Shown: one piece after another, positions 55,924 to 62,895 of the stretch | Numbering within the stretch: the stretch's first letter is position 1 | Layout of the letters: each line of letters starts with the position of its first letter | Assembly (NCBI RefSeq): GCF_002095435.2 | Contig: NZ_MJEJ02000042.1 | Location: forward strand, 62,001 to 126,000 | Length of the DNA: 64,000 nt | DNA from: Williamsia sp. 1138 | GTDB taxonomy: Bacteria; Actinomycetota; Actinomycetes; Mycobacteriales; Mycobacteriaceae | Direction: 5' to 3' | Translations under genes and position numbers: made by a program | The notes under the pieces: model-generated | What the model saw: only the letters and a program-made list of their open reading frames with translations | What the model was told of the DNA's origin: nothing | Databases searched by the model: none

Positions 55924-57014
55924 TGGACGACAGGGAGTATCGGGCGGCCTTGATCGATGCCGCCAACGCCATCATCGAGCGGAACCTGGCTGCCACCGAG
56001 GTACCGGTGAAGGACTACGACCGCCGAGTTTGGTCGGAGTTCACGGCAGCTGGATTTGCCGCGCTCGACGTACCCGAGAACCTGGGCGGCAGCGGCGGCA
56101 CACTGGCCGACGCGCTCGACATCGTCACGGTGGCTGCGCGTCGAGGAGCCCTCACACCGATGATCGAGCACGGAGTTCTGGCTGCCTGGCTCGCTGGTCA
56201 GTCGAGGATGGCGCTGCCGGGCGGAATCTGCACGGTCGCAATCGTGAACGAGGCTATCGTGGATGTCGGCGATGACGGAAGGCTCGTCCTGAATGGGGTG
56301 ATCGACGCAGTTCCTTGGGCACGCGAGGCGGAAGCGATTCTCCTGCTGGTGGATTCCGAGCAGGAACCACAGCGCAGGCTCGCTCTGGTCGCCACGGGAG
56401 ATTCGACTGTGCGGGTTCATCCGGGTACCGACCTCGTCGGTGTGCCGCTGAATGACATCACCTTCAACGCTACGGTTCCCGAGACTGTCGCAACCACTGA
56501 GACGACAGCCGAGAGTCTGCGACGTCGAAGTGCGCTCGCGTACACCGCTGCCATCGCCGGCGCGTCCCGGCAGATCTGCGACTTGACGATTGGTCATGCC
56601 CGGAGCCGGACCCAGTTCGGGCGGCCGTTGGCCAAGTTCCAGGCGATTCAGCAGAGACTGGCTCAGCTGGCTTCGGTCACGGCATCCATCGAGAACGCTG
56701 CACGGGTCGCGACCGCGGAAGGAACCGAAGCGAGATCGATTGCGGCCGTGGCGTCTGCCGCCGTCGCGGCCTCGACAGGCGCCCAGCAGATCGGCGCGGC
56801 CGGCCATCAGATCCACGGAGCAATCGGGTTCACGTCAGAGTACGGACTCGGCCGAGCCACCACGTCGCTGTGGTCGTGGCGTGACAGGCACGTTTCTGCC
56901 GACTACTGGAGCGATCGCCTCGCCGACGAGGTGCTCGACGAGGGAGCTGGCGTCTGGAATCTCATCACCGGGTATCCCCGCCATGAGATCGACGACAGCG
57001 GGGTCCGAGTATGA
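55920..57014 (+). CDS. Acyl-CoA dehydrogenase, second subunit of a pair
   Basis: This shorter dehydrogenase has 364 aa. The N-terminal LDVPENLGGSGGTLADALDI is preserved. The mid FAD-binding strands are degenerate (AVPWAREAEAILLLVD in place of the usual SEPxAGSD/WITN motifs). The C-terminal domain has HARSRTQFGRPLAKFQAIQQ and QIHGAIGFTSEYGLGRAT. Such a pair, one subunit with complete FAD/substrate motifs and one divergent, is the pattern of alpha2beta2 dehydrogenases of steroid catabolism. GTG 55920 overlaps the previous stop; ATG 55923 is also possible. Confidence 0.9.
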   Translation: MMDDREYRAALIDAANAIIERNLAATEVPVKDYDRRVWSEFTAAGFAALDVPENLGGSGGTLADALDIVTVAARRGALTPMIEHGVLAAWLAGQSRMALPGGICTVAIVNEAIVDVGDDGRLVLNGVIDAVPWAREAEAILLLVDSEQEPQRRLALVATGDSTVRVHPGTDLVGVPLNDITFNATVPETVATTETTAESLRRRSALAYTAAIAGASRQICDLTIGHARSRTQFGRPLAKFQAIQQRLAQLASVTASIENAARVATAEGTEARSIAAVASAAVAASTGAQQIGAAGHQIHGAIGFTSEYGLGRATTSLWSWRDRHVSADYWSDRLADEVLDEGAGVWNLITGYPRHEIDDSGVRV

Positions 57015-58270
57015 GCCTCTCGAGCCATTCCAGTGAAGGCGTGGCCATCGACGGTCGGGCAGCGTGGCAGTCGTCGAACACGAAGGGGGTGCTCGCCGGA
57101 CTACGTGTCCTCGATCTCAGCAGAGTCCTCGCCGGCCCGTTCACGGCGCAGATGCTTGCCGACCACGGGGCAGACGTGCTGAAGGTCGAGGCGCCGGAGG
57201 GTGATGAGACCCGGATGTGGGGACCACCGTTCGGCGACGAGGGATCGAGTGCGTACTACGCGGGCCTCAATCACAGCAAAGACAACATCACCCTGGATCT
57301 TCGTTCGGAAGGGGGGCGGGCGATACTCGCGCACCTTCTCGACGCGGCGGATGTCGTCGTCGAGAACTTCAAGGCCGGCACCATGGCCAACTGGGGTTTC
57401 GACTACGAGACGGTCCTGGCGGAATCACGGCCAGACCTCGTGTACTGCCGTATCACCGGCTTTGGCGTAGACGGTCCGATGGGCGGACTGCCGGGCTACG
57501 ACGCCGTCCTGCAGTCGTACGGAGGCCTGATGAGCGTGAACGGCTATCCCGACGGCAACCCGCTACGGGTCGGAGTGCCGATCGTCGATATCACGGCAGC
57601 GAACATGGCGTTCAGCGGAACTTTGTTGGCGCTGTTGGATCGTATGCGGACGGGACTCGGTCAGTTGGTGGACATCGCATTGCTCGACGCGGTGGTGTCG
57701 ATCTTGCATCCTCACTCGGCGAACTGGATTGTCAGCGAGGCGATTCCACAACGCACCGGCGACCTCCATCCCACGGTCGTCCCGTACCAGGTGTTCCCGA
57801 CAGCGGAGGGCGGGTTCTTCGTCAGCGCTGCGAACAACCGTCAGTTCGCGGGACTCGTTTCGGTGCTGGGCGTCCCCGAGTTGATAGAGGACCCGAGATT
57901 CGAGACCAACAGCGGGAGAAACGCGAACCGAGATGCCCTCATCGACGTCCTGACTCCGCTCATAGCTAACTGGTCACGCGACAAGCTGGCGGGGGAGCTG
58001 ACGGTCGCGGGCGTTCCGTCGAGCCCAGTCAACAACGTCGAACAAGCACTGACATCACCCCAGGTGCTTCACCGCGAACTATTCATCGACAGCGAAAGCT
58101 ACCGGGGCCTCGGTGTGCCTATCTCCTTGAGCCGCTCGTCGATACGGGCACCCACGCCGGCTCTCCGCGCGGGTGCGGATTCTGATCGCATCTTGACGTC
58201 GATGGGGTATGGCGACGCCCACATCCACGCTCTGCGCTCGATGGGAGTTCTTGGTGATAGGTCGCAGTGA
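57011..58270 (+). CDS. CaiB/BaiF family CoA-transferase
   Basis: This family III CoA-transferase has 419 aa. The N-terminal VLDLSRVLAGPFTAQMLADH, GADVLKVEAPEGDETR, and the catalytic aspartate in GLPGYDAVLQSYGG are present. VSSPVNNVEQAL-type sequence (VPSSPVNNVEQAL) occurs in the small domain. It would move CoA from one acyl-CoA to a carboxylic acid of the pathway, so that the dehydrogenases can act. The four-base overlap with the dehydrogenase confirms a single operon. Confidence 0.94.
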   Translation: MSLSSHSSEGVAIDGRAAWQSSNTKGVLAGLRVLDLSRVLAGPFTAQMLADHGADVLKVEAPEGDETRMWGPPFGDEGSSAYYAGLNHSKDNITLDLRSEGGRAILAHLLDAADVVVENFKAGTMANWGFDYETVLAESRPDLVYCRITGFGVDGPMGGLPGYDAVLQSYGGLMSVNGYPDGNPLRVGVPIVDITAANMAFSGTLLALLDRMRTGLGQLVDIALLDAVVSILHPHSANWIVSEAIPQRTGDLHPTVVPYQVFPTAEGGFFVSAANNRQFAGLVSVLGVPELIEDPRFETNSGRNANRDALIDVLTPLIANWSRDKLAGELTVAGVPSSPVNNVEQALTSPQVLHRELFIDSESYRGLGVPISLSRSSIRAPTPALRAGADSDRILTSMGYGDAHIHALRSMGVLGDRSQ

Positions 58271-58377
58271 GGCCAAGCGGTAGTGCCTACCAGGGGCCGC
58301 CGGTCATGGGAGAGAATGGCCGCAGGGAAGGGGAGGCGGATGTCTCCGTCTGATTCCTCGACCACAAGGAGGTTCCT

Positions 58378-59070
58378 GTGCCGCGCAAGCCCGACAATGC
58401 ACCGTCCGCTACAGCAGCTGACCGGACGGCCTCCCGAGTCGTCGAAGCGCTCGAACACCTGATCATCAGCGGTGAGCTACTGCCCGGGCAGCAGATCCGC
58501 CAAGAGGACATGGCTGTGAGGCTCGGCGTGAGCCGCTTGCCCATTCGAGAAGGCCTGCGGCAGCTGACCGCGGAGGGTCTCGTTCGGCATGTACACAATG
58601 TGGGCTACACCGTGGCGAGACTCGAGCAGTCCGAGTTCGACCAGATCTACCTCATGCGCGCCGCGCTCGAACGCGAGGTGCTCGCCACGCTGCCGGTCTT
58701 CGACGACAAGGCTCTGCGCGAGATCCGCGACTGTGCTGACCGCGTTGAAGCAGCGGGCACTCGAGGTGACTATCTGGACATGCGGCTCGAAAATCAGGCC
58801 TTTCATTTCGCGATGTTCGATCGTTCACCCCTCAACTTGGTGGTCGGGGAACTGCGACGCCTGTGGACCTTGGCGATGCCCTACCACGCGGTGTATCTCT
58901 ACGACCCGGATGGCCGGGCACGGGTTGTCCGCGAGCACGAAGAGATGATCAAGGCGCTCTCCATGGGGGACAATCAGCGGTTGACTCAGTTGATGGACGA
59001 GCATCGCCGCGGTGGCGAGGCGGTCAACGGCATGGCCCTGCGTGCCGGAGCGCCTCACACGCCGCGGTGA
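58378..59070 (+). CDS. GntR-family regulator, FadR/FCD subgroup
   Basis: The regulator has 230 aa from GTG 58378 with AAGGAGG five bases upstream. The winged helix shows LEHLIISGELLPGQQIRQED and MAVRLGVSRLPIREGLRQL. The C-terminal all-helical FCD ligand domain has YLMRAALEREVLATLP, ENQAFHFAMFD and REHEEMIKALSMGDNQRL, with metal-binding His/Asp candidates. FCD regulators often bind acids or acyl-CoA. It probably controls the surrounding catabolic genes through the TTGGATA-type palindromes. Confidence 0.92.
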   Translation: MPRKPDNAPSATAADRTASRVVEALEHLIISGELLPGQQIRQEDMAVRLGVSRLPIREGLRQLTAEGLVRHVHNVGYTVARLEQSEFDQIYLMRAALEREVLATLPVFDDKALREIRDCADRVEAAGTRGDYLDMRLENQAFHFAMFDRSPLNLVVGELRRLWTLAMPYHAVYLYDPDGRARVVREHEEMIKALSMGDNQRLTQLMDEHRRGGEAVNGMALRAGAPHTPR

Positions 59071-59112
59071 ACAGGCTCCCGTGAACGTAGACGTAGACGT
59101 GCTCGAGCCGCG

Positions 59113-59916
59113 TTACTCTGTCTTCGGGCCTCGGGATGACCATGACGACTCGCCCTTGCGCGACATCGACCACATCTGGACCCCACGTTCGACCTCGAGT
59201 GCCGACGACCACGAGATCGCGGGCGGGCCCAATTCGAGACGCGCACTGCGTAACACGCGACGCGTCAATTCCGGATCGGCGGTAGCGGCGACGACGAGCT
59301 GATCAACGAGCGCAGCCACATCCGCTGCGGCGGCACATGCGTAAGCCAAACCGCGATCGGCAGCTTCCTTGCCAGTGAGGGATCGGCCGAAGCCCGCCAT
59401 CGCGATGGTCTCCGACCACCCGACAGCTCTCCCGAGCAGAGACAGATGCCCGCCACCGGGATGGATGCCGCGGGCGAGGAACCCGCTGTCGAGCTCGGCG
59501 TCAGGAGTGACGATCATGAGGTCCGTTGCCAAAGCGAGGTTCAGCCCTGCTCCGACTGCTCCTCCGGTGACCACGGAGATGGACGGAACAGGCAACGTGC
59601 CGACACGAACGAACGACTCGTATATCGCTGACGTCCTGGCCACTGCTTCGGGAGACGACGCGTTTGCCGATGATGCCGCGAGGTCACGAGTATCTGCACC
59701 GCTACAAAAGTAGTCGCCCACGGCGTCGACGACCACGGCTCCGATGGTGTCGTCGCGCTCGACCTCGTCGCAGAAGTCCACGATCCGTGCCGCCATTTCC
59801 AGGCTGATCGCATTCTTTCGGCGCGGGTTGTTCAGTGTGAGACGGGCTGTCCCGGTGCCGAACCGGGTGAGTATTGGGCGCGCGTCACCGGAGTCGTGCG
59901 CTGGTTCGTTGTCCAT
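59113..59916 (-). CDS. Enoyl-CoA hydratase/isomerase family protein
   Basis: This crotonase-fold protein has 267 aa. RLTLNNPRRKNAISLEMAAR, the oxyanion DYFCSGADTRDLAA, and GGAVGAGLNLALATDLMIV are typical. In FLARGIHPGGGHLSLL the second catalytic Glu is absent, as in a subgroup common in actinobacteria, so hydration is not guaranteed. It is transcribed from a leaderless promoter (-10 TACACT ending six bases before the ATG) overlapped by a clear palindrome. It is convergent with the GntR gene. Confidence 0.9.
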   Translation of the reverse strand: MDNEPAHDSGDARPILTRFGTGTARLTLNNPRRKNAISLEMAARIVDFCDEVERDDTIGAVVVDAVGDYFCSGADTRDLAASSANASSPEAVARTSAIYESFVRVGTLPVPSISVVTGGAVGAGLNLALATDLMIVTPDAELDSGFLARGIHPGGGHLSLLGRAVGWSETIAMAGFGRSLTGKEAADRGLAYACAAAADVAALVDQLVVAATADPELTRRVLRSARLELGPPAISWSSALEVERGVQMWSMSRKGESSWSSRGPKTE

Positions 59917-59922
59917 GGCAGG

Positions 59923-59950
59923 AGTGTATTGGATACAGTTTGGTATTCAA
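59923..59950. promoter_or_regulatory. Leaderless promoter and operator of the crotonase gene
   Basis: On the minus strand TACACT (59923-59928) ends six bases before ATG 59916. Immediately beyond it, TTGGATAC (59929-59936) and GTATTCAA (59943-59950) form a dyad with 7 of 8 positions paired and a 6-base spacer. A repressor bound there would sit between -10 and -35, so the GntR protein encoded nearby is the obvious candidate. Confidence 0.68.
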
Positions 59951-60035
59951 AGTGATTGACATCTTGCATGGATAAGTGTTCGCTGGGTCGACAGTGATCG
60001 GACTGAACCGGTTGTATGAATGAGGGAGTTCGTTG

Positions 60036-60794
60036 ATGTTCAGTTTGGAAGGACGAGTCGCCCTGGTGACAGGTGCGGGGCAGAGCGTCGGAGCGGGCAT
60101 CGCCACAGTTCTTGCCAGGCAGGGTGCAACCGTCATCGTGAACGACCTCACGGTCGAGCGGGCCGAGAAGGTTGCCGCTGCGATCGCGGAAGAGGGTAAT
60201 CGTTCGCTCGCTGCGGGTTTCGACGTCACCGATCTCGACGCGGTCTCCACCCACGTCCGCGAGTCCGAAGCCACGCTGGGGCAGCATGTCGATATCCTTG
60301 TGCACAACGCCGGTGTCGCTGTCGAGCGCACCAATAAGCGGTTCCGCGAGTTGACCCCCGATCAGTGGTCACCGTCCATCGATCTCAATCTCTATGGGCT
60401 GCTGAACACAACCAAAGTTGTTCTAGATGGCATGTGCGATTCGGGCTGGGGGCGCATCGTTCAGGTCTCGTCGGGTTCGGCTCGGACCGGTCAGAACATC
60501 GGGGTGTCAATGTACGCTGCGGGCAAAAGTGGTGGCGAGGGCTTCATGCGCCATCTCGCCGCGGAGGTGGGCCAATTCGGCGTCACGGCAAACGTTTTGG
60601 CGCTTGGGCATCAGAAAAATCTCGAAGAGAAGATGCCGCCAGAAATGATCGATCGCATCCTCGAGACCATTCCCGTCGGCAGGCTCGGTGACCCCATCGA
60701 GGTCGGCGCCGCGTGCGCTTACCTGTCGTCAAATGAGTCCGGTGGTCTCACCGGCCAGACGATCGACTTCAACGGTGGTTCGCAAACTCGCTGA
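60036..60794 (+). CDS. Short-chain dehydrogenase/reductase
   Basis: This SDR has 252 aa from ATG 60036 with GGGAG seven bases upstream. TGAGQSVGAGIA is the nucleotide site and HNAGVAVE the NAG motif. VQVSSGSA supplies the Ser, YAAGKSGGEGF the Tyr-x3-Lys, and GGLTGQTIDFNGG the C-terminal. It is FabG/hydroxysteroid-dehydrogenase-like, and the natural substrate is unknown. It is divergent from the crotonase gene and starts the last plus-strand set (SDR, NTF2, SDR, KSI). The 129 bases to the next gene show no feature. Confidence 0.92.
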   Translation: MFSLEGRVALVTGAGQSVGAGIATVLARQGATVIVNDLTVERAEKVAAAIAEEGNRSLAAGFDVTDLDAVSTHVRESEATLGQHVDILVHNAGVAVERTNKRFRELTPDQWSPSIDLNLYGLLNTTKVVLDGMCDSGWGRIVQVSSGSARTGQNIGVSMYAAGKSGGEGFMRHLAAEVGQFGVTANVLALGHQKNLEEKMPPEMIDRILETIPVGRLGDPIEVGAACAYLSSNESGGLTGQTIDFNGGSQTR

Positions 60795-60923
60795 TCGACT
60801 CCTAGCGACTCACAGCCTCCTTCTCAGTGGGAGCCGTTCTGCCGCCGGAGTGACGCCAACATCTACCTTCTATGGACGCCACCTGCGGCAACGGCATTCA
60901 CGATCGATGAAGGGAAATGGCCA

Positions 60924-61370
60924 GTGATTACTTACAGCAGAGACGAGCGGGATATTTACCGCAACATCGTCATCATCGCGCGTGCGATGGACGAACGAAA
61001 CTGGGGTGAGATCGAAAAATTGGCCGTCCCTGATGCGACTGGAGACTTTGGCGACGGAGCCGTGTCCTCAGCGGCAGAGATCGTCGCGCTTCTCCGTCGC
61101 TACCTCGACGACTGTGGACCGACTCAGCACCTCATCGGAAACGTCGTGATCGATGTGTCGGGGGATAGCGCGACCAGTCGCGCCTACGTTGCCGACATGC
61201 ACCTCGGGGTCGGTGACCTGGAGGGCCAGTACTTTCGGACACTCGGTGACTATCACGACAGCTGGGCTCGAACCGCTGACGGGTGGAAATTGACCGACCG
61301 CACCAAACGCCACAGCGGAATGTTGGGCAACATCGCAGTCCTTGCCCATGCAAATGAGCTGACGACATGA
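60924..61370 (+). CDS. NTF2/SnoaL-fold protein
   Basis: The protein has 148 aa from a GTG with GGGAA upstream. RDIYRNIVIIARAMDERNWG keeps the family's Asp but not the Tyr. TQHLIGNVVIDVSGDSATSR gives the histidine, and DSWARTADGWKLTDRTKRHS is the typical final strand pair. The role is probably a cluster-specific dehydratase, isomerase or binding protein. Its stop overlaps an upstream ATG of the following SDR, although that SDR probably starts at 61382. Confidence 0.8.
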   Translation: MITYSRDERDIYRNIVIIARAMDERNWGEIEKLAVPDATGDFGDGAVSSAAEIVALLRRYLDDCGPTQHLIGNVVIDVSGDSATSRAYVADMHLGVGDLEGQYFRTLGDYHDSWARTADGWKLTDRTKRHSGMLGNIAVLAHANELTT

Positions 61371-61381
61371 AGGAGTACGAC

Positions 61382-62158
61382 ATGGGCAGGTTAGAGGGAA
61401 AGACTGCGATCGTCACCGGGGGCGCTCAGGGGATGGGGTCTGCCACCGTCCGAGTGATGGTGGAGGAGGGGGCGAAAGTCGTCATTGCGGATTTGGCGGA
61501 GCAGGCTGGTAAGTCCCTTGCGGCTGAACTCGGTGACGCGGCCTCGTTCTGCAGGCTTGATGTGAGCAGCGAGTCCGATTGGCAGAAGGTGCTCGCGCAC
61601 ACGCTCGAGGTGCATGGAACTGTCAACGTGCTGGTCAACAACGCGGGTATCCAATACTTCGTTGGTGTGGAAGATATCGAGGCTGAAAGGGTCATGCGGC
61701 TCTTCTCGATCAACGTCCTCGGCTCGATGTTAGGTGTGAAGACTGTGGCGCCGATCATGAAGAAGGCGGGCGCGGGCGTAGTCATCAACATCTCGTCGCT
61801 CGACGGCTTCCGAGGTACCAACGGCATGAGCCCCTACGTTGCAAGTAAGTGGGCGGTCCGTGGGCTGACGAAAGCACAAGCGCTGGAACTCGGACCGGTC
61901 ATTCGGGTGGTCTCCGTTCACCCGGGTGGTGTGAACACTCCGATGGGCAATCCAACCGGAGACACCGGTGAGGCGTTGAATGCTCCGTACGGTCGAGTCC
62001 CGTTGCGCCGCATCGGTGAACCGATCGAAGTAGCCCGAGTCACTGCCTTCATGGCCAGCGATGACGCGAGCTACGTGAGTGGCTCCGAGATCGCGGTCGA
62101 CGGTGGGTGGACCGCCGGGCACTATCACGTTGGGCTGCCCGGCGGACCGGAGGCGTGA
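61382..62158 (+). CDS. Short-chain dehydrogenase, 3-alpha/20-beta-hydroxysteroid-dehydrogenase-like
   Basis: This SDR has 258 aa. The start is ATG 61382 because AAGGAG lies six bases upstream (61370-61375); ATG 61367 only overlaps the previous stop. MGRLEGKTAIVTGGAQGMGS, VNNAGIQYFVG, NISSLDGFRG, YVASKWAVRGLTKA and VHPGGVNTPM are very typical of the hydroxysteroid dehydrogenase/FabG-like group (DUF-type 3-alpha,20-beta). Steroid use is suggested by the following KSI-like gene but is inferred. Confidence 0.93.
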   Translation: MGRLEGKTAIVTGGAQGMGSATVRVMVEEGAKVVIADLAEQAGKSLAAELGDAASFCRLDVSSESDWQKVLAHTLEVHGTVNVLVNNAGIQYFVGVEDIEAERVMRLFSINVLGSMLGVKTVAPIMKKAGAGVVINISSLDGFRGTNGMSPYVASKWAVRGLTKAQALELGPVIRVVSVHPGGVNTPMGNPTGDTGEALNAPYGRVPLRRIGEPIEVARVTAFMASDDASYVSGSEIAVDGGWTAGHYHVGLPGGPEA

Positions 62159-62163
62159 CCGGT

Positions 62164-62541
62164 ATGGCAAACCCCGATTCAATACTGGAAGTGGTCTACA
62201 AATATCTCGCGACAGCGCCCATGGGGACGGGCGCGGAGATTGCCGCGCTGTATGCGCCGGGAGCGCGCGTCGAGGATCCGGTGGGTACCGCGGCGCATGT
62301 GGGCACCGATGCCATCGCGGCGTTTTACGATTCCGTTCGAGGTGGAGAACGCACCATCGAGTTGCTGACGCTACGAGTGGCTGCCGATACGGCGGCGTTT
62401 CACTTTCGAGTGACGACGGTCATCGAGAACACAACGATTGTTGTCGAACCCATCGATGTGATGACATTCGATGACCAGTCGCAAATCACGACAATGCGGG
62501 CGATCTGGTCGCCCGCCGATGTGGTGACCTCTACCGCCTAG
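62164..62541 (+). CDS. Ketosteroid-isomerase-like protein
   Basis: The protein has 125 aa and aligns along its length with classical delta5-3-ketosteroid isomerase. Tyr14 (YKYLATA), Asp38 (RVEDPVG) and Asp98 (VVEPIDVMTF) fall at the catalytic positions known as Tyr14/Asp38/Asp99 in the Comamonas enzyme. HVGTDAIAAFYDSV and ITTMRAIW also match. It would move a double bond from delta5 to delta4 next to a 3-ketone. ATG 62164 has GGAGG nine to ten bases upstream; GTG 62155 overlaps the SDR stop. A terminator follows. Confidence 0.88.
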   Translation: MANPDSILEVVYKYLATAPMGTGAEIAALYAPGARVEDPVGTAAHVGTDAIAAFYDSVRGGERTIELLTLRVAADTAAFHFRVTTVIENTTIVVEPIDVMTFDDQSQITTMRAIWSPADVVTSTA

Positions 62542-62603
62542 TTGGCGACGACGGAGCTCGACAGCACGAGCTGAATAGCTGGCGGCTCGACAGGCGGTGG
62601 GCT

Positions 62604-62635
62604 GAACCCGGGTGCTACGCACCCGGGTTCTTTCT
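62604..62635 (+). terminator. Rho-independent terminator after the KSI-like gene
   Basis: GAACCCGGGT (62604-62613) pairs perfectly with ACCCGGGTTC (62621-62630) around a 7-base loop, and TTTCT follows. It closes the SDR-NTF2-SDR-KSI operon. Confidence 0.92.
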
Positions 62636-62895
62636 ATTGTGTGAGAACTCAATTCGGTCGCTCCCTGGTGGGGTCTCCGGCCGGATAAGGGGCCAGTAGG
62701 CCACCGCCCAACAGTTCGTCGAAGAAAGCTCACGGTGTTCTCCCATTGGACGGGAACCTCTATAACGCACCGGTGTGATCGTCCGCCCATAATCAACCGC
62801 CAGCATCCACAAGTGATGCCGGTCACGCGAGCGGCTCAATGTGTCGGGTAACCCATCCGACGTCGCCCTCGCTGTTCTCGCGAAGGAGTCATGAA
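62636..62895. other. Non-coding leader of the substrate-binding protein gene
   Basis: From the terminator to the lipoprotein start I see no convincing gene on either strand. A TATAAC at about 62761 and an AATC-rich patch near 62788 may belong to a promoter. AAGGAG (62883-62888) is the ribosome binding site. A decoy ATG at 62891 runs into TGA after one codon. Confidence 0.5.

Noticed and set aside
55284-56816. 510-codon minus-strand ORF over the two acyl-CoA dehydrogenases
   Set aside because: Both dehydrogenases have clear motifs and coupled overlaps on the plus strand, and the antisense product has none.
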